This document shows, piece after piece, positions 53,901 through 61,091 of a DNA stretch of 64,000 nucleotides. The position numbers and the translations under genes are program-made. Source of the stretch: Cellulophaga fucicola (GTDB taxonomy: Bacteria > Bacteroidota > Bacteroidia > Flavobacteriales > Flavobacteriaceae). The stretch covers positions 558,001 to 622,000 of the forward strand of contig NZ_FPIY01000001.1 of NCBI RefSeq assembly GCF_900119145.1, given 5' to 3'. The notes beneath the pieces were generated by a model. It searched no databases, was not told where the DNA came from, and saw only the letters and a list, made by a program, of their open reading frames with translations. Positions within the stretch are counted from its first letter, which is position 1. Each line of letters starts with the position of its first letter.

Positions 53901-55942
53901 TCTAGTTTAAGCTGAGTATTTGTTTCTATGTTTAAGTTATCATCCTTAAAATTTAGATCAATATTACCCTTGCCATTTGTAATTTTTCCTGATAAATTAA
54001 GCGATGAAAAATCGTAATTATTAAAGTCTAATGTAGTAAACTGTGTGTTTAAAGTTGCATTTAAGGTGTTTATACTAGAACCATTACCTGCAGCATTCAT
54101 AGTAAAAGAAAGTCCGCCTAATTGTTCATTTTTTAGCAGCTTATCTAACCGTAGATTGTCAACATTTAAATTACCAGTAAAAGCGATTTTAGTTGTATTG
54201 CTATAGTTTCCGGTAAGTTTTGCTGTTCCTTCAGGGATTTTAAGTTCTAAGTTGCCTTTTACATTTGTTGGACTACCACTTGCCATAGCAGTTAAAGTAA
54301 TGGTTTTAGGCACACTAATTCCAAGGTCTTTTTCAGAAACAAAATTTAGAACATCTTTACGGTCTGTAGTTGCTTTTATAGTATTAAAATTAAACAAAAG
54401 CGAATTAGTATCTGTAACATTATTTAATTCCCCTTGTGCAATTAATTGTGTGTTTTTCCCCCATTTTAGCTTTAAATCTGGAATTTTAATAGCTTTTAGG
54501 CTTCCTTTTGCTGTAATATTGCCTATTATCTGTTTATGGGCAACCTTGGTAATATATTCGTTTTTAGCTAAATCTGGTTGAAAAACATGAGCATCGGTTA
54601 TTGCTACATTTAGCTTGGGTATAAAAAGATTTAGAGTTGCTAATTCTGGAGTATCTATAAGTTGTTGTATAGAGGTGTAATTAAGTGATGCATTACCAGA
54701 TAAAGCACTCCTATTGGTTTGCAGCTCTAGATCTGAAACCGTAGTAGAAGTATTATCTACACTAGCTTTTAAAGCAGCGTTTTTTAGGGTGAAACCACTT
54801 TGCTCTTTAAAAGAAAAAGCATCTAAAGATACATTGGCTTTACCGGCTGTATAGTTTATGTTACTGGCTTGTATATTAAAATCTGTAATAGCCATTGCAG
54901 AAGCGTTAAATATGCCTGTAACTGGTTTTTGGTCTCCGTTTAAAATAGTTATATTATTGTCTGCTAAATCTACTTTTTGTAGTTGCACGGTGTATTTAGG
55001 CCATTTAAAGGAAAGATTATTTTTAGGTACGCTAAGACTATCATTTTTACTTACTTCTTGTTCAGCTGTTTTTAGGTATACTGTAGAATTTTTTAAACCT
55101 ACATAGTCTATGTTAAAAACGTTGTTTGCTAGATCTGCCTTTGGAATATCTAATGTAAAAGCACCAACTTTTACAGTTGCTAGCATATGATCTGGAACCG
55201 ACTTATAATTTGCTTTTATTGCCTTTAAAGATAAGTTGTTTATAACAAAATAGGGTAGTGCAGATGCTGTAGTGTCTTCTTTGGCTATAGGAAAAGCTTT
55301 GGTTTGCGTGTAGTTAATGTTGGTTTCTTTTATAGCAAGTTCATCAACTATAAAACGCATTTTTTCTAGGTTAATCTCATCTACGTCTAACTCTAAATTG
55401 CCTAATTTAAAATGACTATTTACCCCTAAAAATGCATCATTGTACGTAACATCAAAATCAGAAAAAGAAACAGTACCAATAGTAATATCTAAGGGTTTGC
55501 TTTCTGTGGGTGTTGTTACCGTATCTTGCGTAGCAAAGGCATTGACTAAAAAACTAAAGTTAAATTCTTCAGTGTCTTCTTTTCTTGTAATATTGGCTTT
55601 TAAACCATTCCATTCTAAGGATTTTAATTCTATAGTATTACCCCAAATAATAGGTACAAATGGTACATTAGCTTCAATGTTTTTAGAATATACTAGTGTG
55701 TCACCTTTTTTGTCTTCTAAATAAAGGCCTTCTAAAAAAATGTTACCGGAAAAAGTTAAAAAAAGACGCTCTATACGTACCTCTGTATTTGTTTTTTTAG
55801 AGACGTAATTTACAACTTTGTTCACTATAATATCTTGTCCCCACTGACTTCTTATAAATAGTATAACACCTATAAATAGTAGCAGCAGTACGGCAAGTAC
55901 TTGTAGTGAACGCTTAAGAATACGGTTTTTTTTCTTTTTCAT
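50924..55942 (-). CDS. tamB: TamB, AsmA-like intermembrane transport protein
   Basis: A 1672-residue protein: N-terminal membrane anchor (LAVLLLLFIGVILFI), then a very long beta-rich region built of AsmA/TamB-type strands (VDNLRLDKLLKN, IDLNFKDDNLNIETN and many like them), and the C-terminal TamB domain (about residues 1250-1640, with RKFTIKPGSTITWQGNPMDADLDVTA segment and LEYLLSEDGRYRLKGFRRNE). Such proteins form a hydrophobic groove spanning the periplasm for phospholipid transfer. The tail is a Lys/Glu-rich helix (EKAKNKEAKEKEEKEKQ). It lies upstream of tamL in one operon. The length is common for Bacteroidota. Confidence 0.93.
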   Translation of the reverse strand: MKKKKNRILKRSLQVLAVLLLLFIGVILFIRSQWGQDIIVNKVVNYVSKKTNTEVRIERLFLTFSGNIFLEGLYLEDKKGDTLVYSKNIEANVPFVPIIWGNTIELKSLEWNGLKANITRKEDTEEFNFSFLVNAFATQDTVTTPTESKPLDITIGTVSFSDFDVTYNDAFLGVNSHFKLGNLELDVDEINLEKMRFIVDELAIKETNINYTQTKAFPIAKEDTTASALPYFVINNLSLKAIKANYKSVPDHMLATVKVGAFTLDIPKADLANNVFNIDYVGLKNSTVYLKTAEQEVSKNDSLSVPKNNLSFKWPKYTVQLQKVDLADNNITILNGDQKPVTGIFNASAMAITDFNIQASNINYTAGKANVSLDAFSFKEQSGFTLKNAALKASVDNTSTTVSDLELQTNRSALSGNASLNYTSIQQLIDTPELATLNLFIPKLNVAITDAHVFQPDLAKNEYITKVAHKQIIGNITAKGSLKAIKIPDLKLKWGKNTQLIAQGELNNVTDTNSLLFNFNTIKATTDRKDVLNFVSEKDLGISVPKTITLTAMASGSPTNVKGNLELKIPEGTAKLTGNYSNTTKIAFTGNLNVDNLRLDKLLKNEQLGGLSFTMNAAGNGSSINTLNATLNTQFTTLDFNNYDFSSLNLSGKITNGKGNIDLNFKDDNLNIETNTQLKLDSIASSIQLKLNLIGADLYALGVTQENIKLGTKLNANFSGNPEDFKLKMDILETIAVYNNEQYRMDNVTLDAKIDADNTKMLVSSDFLKGNLTSNGSPELVFSAIDKQFKSYFSTKKIDTIVSPIVVDVNFLLKPSPIVTDVLLNGIEQLDSITMKANFNATTKNLSAQLLMPSAVYNGTVIDSLSILVNGDATDLNFSAGLKSLVADPILIKKTLFTGNLKNNALLLDFTSFDDDKKLVHIASEVTLAKDTVQVHINPSELIFNKKQWTIPQENNITIAEKLLNFKDVKFTKDTQELLISNAIAGSTKEHLGVAFSNFNLQTFLSLLNPDEALASGLVNGSLVVENPFGASGIVADFKINQLKALQNSLGNLSLNAESTSNSKYNFDLSLKDGGIDMDLTGDYAAAENGTKLNLDLDLNKLELKIIESFAEGAITNSEGAISGTVKVSGTTTDPEYNGDFTFNDTQFKVADLNSVFKISNEKLKINNSGLFLDNFEINDNNNNSFTLNGAIKTKELTNPSFDLNLKADAFQVINSTKEDNELFYGKASMDADITVKGNMSLPIVSGLLRVRKVTDITYVVPESQLDVEERDGIVIFVNRENPDDILTRKDKEESSSIFKGYKVNTVLEIANDAVFNVIIDKKTGDNLRVSGDAALNFGMNSNGNMSLSGRYELKDGHYETILYNLVKRKFTIKPGSTITWQGNPMDADLDVTAIYNVETSASTLMASVTSSEDASVSSKYQQVLPFMVYLNVDGQLLKPELSFDLDMPEEAQGSLSGAVYARVQQLNEQETELNKQVFSLLALNRFFPDTGSDGSGGGTATIARNNVNKVLSGELNAFSDKIFGSSGFELDFDLDSFTDYQGDNPQDRTQLNINAKKKLFNNRLIVSAGSAVDVEGSAQEDQGETPIIGNVSLEYLLSEDGRYRLKGFRRNEYQNVIDGQLILTGVALIFNREFNSFSELFSPLKKEEKAKNKEAKEKEEKEKQVDTKSEK

Positions 55943-56179
55943 CTAAGACACAAATATCTAATAATTTTATGGAAAGAATATCCTTTACGGCACCTACTTT
56001 TGTTAGAGTGTAAGATTTAACATCAATCTATAAAAATATTAAAGTTATAACTACATATTTGGTATTTAGATATCTAAGGTTATAGTGCTTACTATTTTAA
56101 AAATTGATGTGAATAATAAAGTCACATTGTTTATGAAATTGTGAAATGATTTGTATTTTACTAAAAAAATAGAAGTAGA

Positions 56180-56650
56180 ATGAGTAAAGAAAAGTTTATG
56201 CAAGAAGCTGTAAATGCAGCTTTAAAAGGAATGCAAAACAACGAAGGCGGCCCATTTGGCTGCGTTATAGTTAAAGACGGAAAAATTATTGGTCGTGGTA
56301 ACAACAAAGTAACATCTACCAATGACCCAACAGCGCACGCAGAAGTTACAGCCATTAGAGATGCGTGTAAAAACTTAGATTCGTTTCAGTTAGACGGTTG
56401 CACAATTTATACCTCTTGTGAGCCTTGTCCTATGTGTTTAGGTGCAATTTACTGGGCAAGACCAGACAAAGTATACTACGGAAGTACCCAAGGAGATGCC
56501 GCTAATATTGGTTTTGATGATGAGTTTATTTACAAAGAAATTCCGTTACCTTATAGTGAAAGAAGTATACCTTTTGAGCAATTAGCGCCAGAAATAGCTA
56601 TAAAGCCTTTTCAAGAATGGACAAAAAAAGAAGATAAAACAGAGTACTAA
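56180..56650 (+). CDS. guaD: Guanine deaminase (cytidine-deaminase-like fold)
   Basis: A 156-residue zinc deaminase, the same length as Bacillus GuaD. The zinc motif is His53-Ala-Glu55 (PTAHAEVTAIRDAC) and Cys83-x2-Cys86 (SCEPCPMCLGAIYWAR). The segment GFDDEFIYKEIPLP and the aromatic C terminus fit guanine deaminase more than tRNA adenosine deaminase TadA, but TadA-like activity cannot be ruled out by eye. It converts guanine to xanthine for purine salvage. It has its own long AT-rich leader and a strong terminator. Confidence 0.82.
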   Translation: MSKEKFMQEAVNAALKGMQNNEGGPFGCVIVKDGKIIGRGNNKVTSTNDPTAHAEVTAIRDACKNLDSFQLDGCTIYTSCEPCPMCLGAIYWARPDKVYYGSTQGDAANIGFDDEFIYKEIPLPYSERSIPFEQLAPEIAIKPFQEWTKKEDKTEY

Positions 56651-56669
56651 TTATAAGTTACTTGGTTTT

Positions 56670-56718
56670 AAAGCACTACTTAAACAAGTTAAATACTGGT
56701 TTAAGTAGTGCTTTTTTT
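56670..56718 (+). terminator. Terminator after guaD
   Basis: 16-bp stem AAAGCACTACTTAAAC / GTTTAAGTAGTGCTTT, 13-nt loop, T-run. Confidence 0.9.
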
Positions 56719-56815
56719 ATTGATTGGAGAATAAAATGTATAGCGTTAACAAAAAATTTAATTGCGATAATACCACAATACAAATACCTATAATTTTGAC
56801 TTTTAAAAAAAAGAT

Positions 56816-57337
56816 ATGGAAAATTGGTTGTTTGCCTCAGGTGAAATTATAGGAAAAGTTATACTAAGTATTTTAGCAATTTTTACAATAGTTATTGTAA
56901 TTACCAGAATATCTGGCTTACGTACTTTTTCCAAAATGTCTAGTTTTGACTTTGCATCTACCATTGCAATAGGTTCTATATTAGCGTCTATAGTTTTAAA
57001 TTCTAGCCAATCTATTACTAAAGGTGCAATAGCTTTGGGTGGTATTATATTATTTCAATCTGTTTTTTCATATTGTAAACGCAAGTTCTCCTGGTTTAAT
57101 AGCTTGTTTACTAACAGTCCAATGTTATTAATGGAAAATGGCGAATTTATATTTAACAATTTAAGAAAAACAAATGTAGATGCTAAAGATGTGTATGCTA
57201 AGCTTAGAGAAGCTAATGTAAAAGATAAAAGCGAAGTTTTAGCCGTAATATTAGAAAGCACCGGAGATATATCTGTACTACATAAAAGTAAAGATGTTGA
57301 GCTGTCTAAAGACATTTTAACGGGTGTTAAAAAGTAA
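56816..57337 (+). CDS. DUF421 (YetF/YcaP) membrane protein
   Basis: A 173-residue protein with three N-terminal helices (IIGKVILSILAIFTIVIVI at residues 9-27, ASTIAIGSILASIVL, GAIALGGIILFQSVF) and the family motif RISGLRTFSKMSSFDFA near 31-47. The cytosolic domain is the usual DUF421 unit (LLMENGEFIFNNLRKTNVD, VYAKLREANVKDKSEV, ILESTGDISVLHK). Function is unknown; homologues are linked to envelope stress. It is monocistronic or forms a pair with the next gene. Confidence 0.88.
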   Translation: MENWLFASGEIIGKVILSILAIFTIVIVITRISGLRTFSKMSSFDFASTIAIGSILASIVLNSSQSITKGAIALGGIILFQSVFSYCKRKFSWFNSLFTNSPMLLMENGEFIFNNLRKTNVDAKDVYAKLREANVKDKSEVLAVILESTGDISVLHKSKDVELSKDILTGVKK

Positions 57338-57357
57338 ACAGATTAAAAGATATGCAT

Positions 57358-57365
57358 TACTTTTG
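57358..57365 (+). promoter_or_regulatory. -7 element before the gene at 57395
   Basis: TACTTTTG fits TAnnTTTG and lies 29 bp before the TTG start codon. It supports a separate transcript for that gene. No convincing -33 partner. Confidence 0.4.
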
Positions 57366-57394
57366 TACTAATTAGGTATTATAAAAACTATAAT

Positions 57395-57994
57395 TTGTTA
57401 GAAAAAAGGCAACAATTGCCCTCAGAGCAATTAACAGATACAGACTATTTTATTTACTGCTTAGAGGCTGTAGAAGATATAGAAATTGATACGGTTACCA
57501 CTGCACAAAAAAAGTTAGCAGAATTAACCTCGCAATATGGTGTAGCTAGTATTTATAAAACGTGCGATACCATTGAAGGTTTAGAGACAAGCTTAAATAC
57601 ATTGATCCTAGATGATCATAATTTTAAGAACTATGAAATTATTTACCTGGTTATAACAGGTGAAGCAAATAGTATTTGTTTAAACGACTATTACTATAGT
57701 TTACAAGAAATTGCAGAAATTTTTGAAGGAAGATTAGAAGGTAAGATTTTACATTTTTCAAACGCAAAAATCTTAGATTTAGACGAGGAAGAAGCACAAT
57801 ATTTTATAGATATCACTGGTGCAAGAGGTGTTTCTGGTTACGGTAATGCATATAACGGCGTAACTAGCTCGGATCTAGATATAGCATTCTTTAACTTATT
57901 TAAAGAAGATGATAATATGTTTGATGTTGTAGAAGAGTTACATCAAAGACATTATAAAATGTGTAAACTATTAGATTTTAGATTGTATTATTAA
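57395..57994 (+). CDS. Hypothetical cytosolic protein, DUF6642-like (TTG start)
   Basis: A 199-residue protein without signal or membrane segments. No ATG is found between the upstream stop at 57344 and the conserved start of the protein, so TTG at 57395 is the best start. The sequence TDYFIYCLEAVEDIEIDTVTT, AKILDLDEEEAQYFIDITGARGVSGYG segment and the end HQRHYKMCKLLDFRLYY resemble DUF6642, a flavobacterial family I know only by name; an alpha/beta fold of caspase or toxin-immunity type cannot be excluded (YLVITGEANSICLNDYY looks like a core strand plus loop). Confidence 0.6.
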   Translation: MLEKRQQLPSEQLTDTDYFIYCLEAVEDIEIDTVTTAQKKLAELTSQYGVASIYKTCDTIEGLETSLNTLILDDHNFKNYEIIYLVITGEANSICLNDYYYSLQEIAEIFEGRLEGKILHFSNAKILDLDEEEAQYFIDITGARGVSGYGNAYNGVTSSDLDIAFFNLFKEDDNMFDVVEELHQRHYKMCKLLDFRLYY

Positions 57995-58056
57995 TTTACC
58001 TGTAATAACTACACTTTTAAATACAAAACACTTGGTAAACTATTAATTATAGACAA

Positions 58057-58824
58057 TTAAATGTTTTTCTCGCTTAAATATTTCCAGTAACGTTTAGGTA
58101 CATGTTGTACGTGGAGTTTCATATTTTTTCTAGATGCAATATTTGTACTTTTAAAATAATCGTTCCATAATTGCTGAAATTCTAATTCTACTTCAGCAAA
58201 AATAGCTGAAGAAGTTTTTGTAGGATCAAAATTAGCATCTAACTCTAGCGTAATTATATCTACCTTTTTTAAATCGTAATAAATACCATATTTACGCTTT
58301 AAATCATAAATAAGCCATTTTTGGTCTGCATAGCGCTTTTCAAAATGTTTTTTTATAAGTGGTAGCACATTAAAATCTGGTTCTATATTGGCAAAATAAA
58401 CACCATCTTTAGTAAGTTTAAATCGTACAAAAGCTTCCATTCTGTGTTTTTCCCTTCCAACGTTTTTGGTAAGCTTGGCTATATCTAAAATATGTTTGTT
58501 TGTAAAGTCAGACCCAACATTTTTTTTAGATGCAAACACATACACTATGGCATTGTATAACGTATCTTCTACAATGGTTTTTTCACTTAAAAAAGCATAA
58601 TAAAACCGACGTACTTCGTCTGTAGACATTTTCTTTTTTAAGCCAGCCCAAACACGGTTTGCTTTTTCTTGGTTGGTATATACTGTTTCAGAACCACCAA
58701 ACAAAGGTTCCTGAAATCGTTGTTTAGTAACAATTTTAACTGTTTTTAATTTCATCTCAAAAGCAGTAAAAACCGCAGTTAAAAATCCATCAAAAGATCC
58801 GTCATAAATTAGTGTTGTTTCCAT
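58057..58824 (-). CDS. TIGR03915-family putative DNA metabolism protein
   Basis: A 255-residue protein that starts LIYDGSFDGFLTAVFTAFE and ends with a DUF4130 domain (ANIEPDFNVLPLIKKHFEKRYADQKWLIYD at residues 153-182, FQQLWNDYFKSTNI, then a basic RKNMKLHVQHVPKRYWKYL). It is always found with the radical-SAM protein encoded just upstream; both are named putative DNA modification/repair factors from genome context. The two genes are 9 bp apart. The chemical function is not known. Confidence 0.9.
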   Translation of the reverse strand: METTLIYDGSFDGFLTAVFTAFEMKLKTVKIVTKQRFQEPLFGGSETVYTNQEKANRVWAGLKKKMSTDEVRRFYYAFLSEKTIVEDTLYNAIVYVFASKKNVGSDFTNKHILDIAKLTKNVGREKHRMEAFVRFKLTKDGVYFANIEPDFNVLPLIKKHFEKRYADQKWLIYDLKRKYGIYYDLKKVDIITLELDANFDPTKTSSAIFAEVELEFQQLWNDYFKSTNIASRKNMKLHVQHVPKRYWKYLSEKNI

Positions 58825-58833
58825 AACACAAGT

Positions 58834-60096
58834 CTATCCAAAAAGATTTAATTGGTTGCTAAGTAAATCTGTATACTTACTGCTGGAGTTTTGTAATATT
58901 AACCCCTTAATTTTTTCGGCAGTTAAATCTCTAGTTTCAAATTTATTAGACGCACAAACTAAAAAGTATTGCGCACGATTTAACGATACGCCAATAGCTT
59001 TTAAATGGTCCCAATTAAGTTCTCTGTAACGTCTAGCTTTTAGTATTTTATAAACAGATTTCATACCCAAACCAGGTATTCTTGCCAGCATATGCTTATC
59101 GGCCTTATTTACATCTATAGGATACTCGTGTAAATTACGTAAAGCCCATCCTAATTTAGGATCAATATCTAAATCTAAATGTTGGTGCTGTTCGTTTAAA
59201 ATTTCTTCAATATTAAACCCATAAAATCGCAATAACCAATCGGTTTGGTACAGTCTGTTCTCGCGTAGCATAGGAACAGGAGTTCCAATTTGTGGCAAGC
59301 GCGTATCATAACTAATAGGCACATAACCAGAGTAGTACACACGTTTTAAATTAAAATTTTTGTAAAAGTAATTAGAGGTGTACATAATTTGCATGTCATT
59401 TTCACCACTAGCGCCCACAATCATTTGTGTGCTTTGTCCACCAGGTGCGTATTTTGGCGTACTTTTAATAAGTTTCTTTTCTTTTTTATACTGTATAATT
59501 TCATTTTTAACCTTTATCATAGGTTTAATAAAATCGGCTCTATTTTTATCTGGAGCCAAAAGCTTTAAGCCTTTTTCAGTCGGAATTTCAATATTTACAC
59601 TTAGTCTATCTGCATATAAACCAGCCTCACGCATTAACTCATCACTAGCACCAGGAATAGATTTTAAATGTATATATCCGTTAAAGTTTTCTTCTAAACG
59701 CAATTTTTTAGCCACAGCAACCAAGCGTTCCATAGTATAGTCTGCACTTTTAAAAATTCCAGAGCTTAAAAAAAGACCCTCAATATAATTACGTCTGTAA
59801 AAGTTTATGGTTAAATCTACCACCTCTTGTACTTTAAAAGCAGCACGCTTAATATCATTGCTTTTGCGCGTAACACAGTAGGCACAATCAAATATACAAT
59901 AGTTGGTAAGTAGTATTTTTAGTAGCGATACACAACGGCCGTCTTCTGTATACGTATGGCAAATACCAGAAGCAGATGCATTACCTAATCCTTTATTAGT
60001 GTTTGTTCTGTTGCTACCGCTAGAGGAGCATGATACATCATACTTTGCAGCATCTGCAAGGATGTTTAATTTTTCTTGTACACGTTCAAAAGACAT
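58834..60096 (-). CDS. Radical SAM putative DNA modification/repair protein
   Basis: The start at 60096 (MSFERVQEKL) is chosen; a longer frame to 60153 adds 19 hydrophobic residues that would overlap the promoter. The 420-residue protein has a radical SAM core with the iron-sulfur cysteines Cys67, Cys71 and Cys74 (CIFDCAYC), an upstream Cys-rich segment (DVSCSSSGS), and a C-terminal helix-hairpin-helix (LARIPGLGMKSVYKILKARR) suited to DNA. It belongs to the TIGR03916 type. It is the first gene of a pair with the TIGR03915 gene and divergent from a LexA/CI-like repressor. Confidence 0.92.
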   Translation of the reverse strand: MSFERVQEKLNILADAAKYDVSCSSSGSNRTNTNKGLGNASASGICHTYTEDGRCVSLLKILLTNYCIFDCAYCVTRKSNDIKRAAFKVQEVVDLTINFYRRNYIEGLFLSSGIFKSADYTMERLVAVAKKLRLEENFNGYIHLKSIPGASDELMREAGLYADRLSVNIEIPTEKGLKLLAPDKNRADFIKPMIKVKNEIIQYKKEKKLIKSTPKYAPGGQSTQMIVGASGENDMQIMYTSNYFYKNFNLKRVYYSGYVPISYDTRLPQIGTPVPMLRENRLYQTDWLLRFYGFNIEEILNEQHQHLDLDIDPKLGWALRNLHEYPIDVNKADKHMLARIPGLGMKSVYKILKARRYRELNWDHLKAIGVSLNRAQYFLVCASNKFETRDLTAEKIKGLILQNSSSKYTDLLSNQLNLFG

Positions 60097-60167
60097 ACCT
60101 AAAAATTTGAGTTTAGACTGTAAAGATACAATGTAAACAAATAAAAAACACATTTTGTAATTAATTT

Positions 60168-60188
60168 ATATCTCATATTATGATATAT
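60168..60188. promoter_or_regulatory. 21-bp palindrome in the repressor/repair divergent promoter
   Basis: ATATCTCATA-T-TATGATATAT pairs in 9 of 10 positions of each arm. It is centred in the 135-bp gap between the radical-SAM gene (start 60096) and the LexA-like gene (start 60232), 16 bp upstream of that gene's -7 element TATATTTG (60204-60211). It is a natural operator for the LexA-like protein over both promoters. Confidence 0.6.
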
Positions 60189-60203
60189 AAGTGTGTAATT
60201 TAC

Positions 60204-60211
60204 TATATTTG
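60204..60211 (+). promoter_or_regulatory. -7 element of the LexA-like gene
   Basis: TATATTTG, 20 bp before the ATG at 60232. The palindrome at 60168-60188 covers the -33 region expected for this promoter. Confidence 0.55.
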
Positions 60212-60231
60212 ACACTGAAAATAATGCAGTT

Positions 60232-60837
60232 ATGAACCGTATTAAGTACGTATTAGAAGACAAAGGAATAAAGCAAACTTGGTTAGCAGAAAAGCTAGGT
60301 AAAAGTTACAATATGGTAAATTCTTATGTACAGAATAGGAGGCAACCTAGTTTAGAATTGTTGTATGAAATTGCCCATATTTTACAAGTAGAAGCCAGAG
60401 ATTTGTTAGACGGCAACCAAGCAGTTTTTAACACCAATAATACAGTTAAAACAGACACTGTTAGTATACCTTTAGTAGGCTCTGTAGCGTGCGGATTGCC
60501 AATTTTTGCAGAAGAACATATTGAAGCTAAAATTGAAGTTTCTACCAAGCTAGTAAAAAAACCTTCAGATTATTTTTTGCTAAGAGCTACAGGAGACTCT
60601 ATGAACAAAAAAGGAATAAACAGTGGCGATTTACTACTAATAAAACGCCAGCATACTGCAGAAACCGGAGATCTAGTACTTGCCTTGTTAGATGATGAAG
60701 CAACGGTTAAAGAGTTTATAAACAACGGTAGCAACCTTGTTTTAAAACCTCACTCTACAAACCCAAAACACCAACCAATTATTTTAACTACAGACTTTAA
60801 AGTACAAGGTGTTGTAGCAGATGTTATTAAGGTGTAG
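60232..60837 (+). CDS. LexA/CI-like self-cleaving repressor (XRE HTH + S24 peptidase)
   Basis: A 201-residue repressor. The N terminus is an XRE-type helix-turn-helix (KGIKQTWLAEKLGKSYNMVNSY at 11-32), not the winged helix of true LexA. The C-terminal S24 domain is complete: cleavage pair Cys87-Gly88 (GSVACGLP), nucleophile Ser123 in ATGDSM and Lys160 in ATVKEF, spaced as in LexA (84/119/156 in E. coli). It should cleave itself on RecA activation by DNA damage. The divergent gene pair is a DNA-repair unit, so this looks like a small SOS-type circuit. No phage genes are nearby. Confidence 0.88.
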   Translation: MNRIKYVLEDKGIKQTWLAEKLGKSYNMVNSYVQNRRQPSLELLYEIAHILQVEARDLLDGNQAVFNTNNTVKTDTVSIPLVGSVACGLPIFAEEHIEAKIEVSTKLVKKPSDYFLLRATGDSMNKKGINSGDLLLIKRQHTAETGDLVLALLDDEATVKEFINNGSNLVLKPHSTNPKHQPIILTTDFKVQGVVADVIKV

Positions 60838-60963
60838 TTAAATACATAAGTTTTTTAGTATTTTCTTTTGTACAAAGCAGGAGGGAAGTAGCATTTTGTA
60901 TTTAGGATAAAAGATGTTACACATAATTAATTTTATACCATTTATAAATAAATAGTACCCAAG

Positions 60964-60979
60964 TACACATATCCGTAAT
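60964..60979 (+). promoter_or_regulatory. Conserved TACACATATCCGTAAT motif upstream of the ATPase gene
   Basis: 15/16 identical to 42686-42701. The rest of the 254-bp gap 60838-61091 holds no gene I can support; at its right end is the GTTAGCTGTAAT core (61063-61074) that matches the cassette-like boundary at 63403. Confidence 0.35.
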
Positions 60980-61062
60980 TGTAGTAAAAAAAATAGTTCT
61001 ACATTGTAGGGGAATTAAACAACCAAAAGTAAACCAAACTACACTATGTGCGTTTATATGTA

Positions 61063-61074
61063 GTTAGCTGTAAT
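61063..61074 (+). other. Cassette-boundary-like core GTTAGCTGTAAT (left)
   Basis: Ten of 12 bases match GTTTGCAGTAAT at 63403-63414. Each copy is immediately upstream of a gene (17 bp before the ATPase ATG; 0 bp before the lipoprotein ATG). The two would bracket a 2340-bp unit carrying the ATPase gene. Short, so could be chance. Confidence 0.3.
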
Positions 61075-61091
61075 TTCCATAAAAACTCAGA

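Noticed and set aside
55943-56179. Purine riboswitch or small gene upstream of guaD
   Set aside because: No conserved riboswitch core or stem pattern was seen, and no start codon with a useful frame. A stray TACTTTTG may be a promoter remnant.
60097-60153. Longer start for the radical SAM protein
   Set aside because: The added residues are hydrophobic, do not belong to the family and overlap the divergent promoter region.
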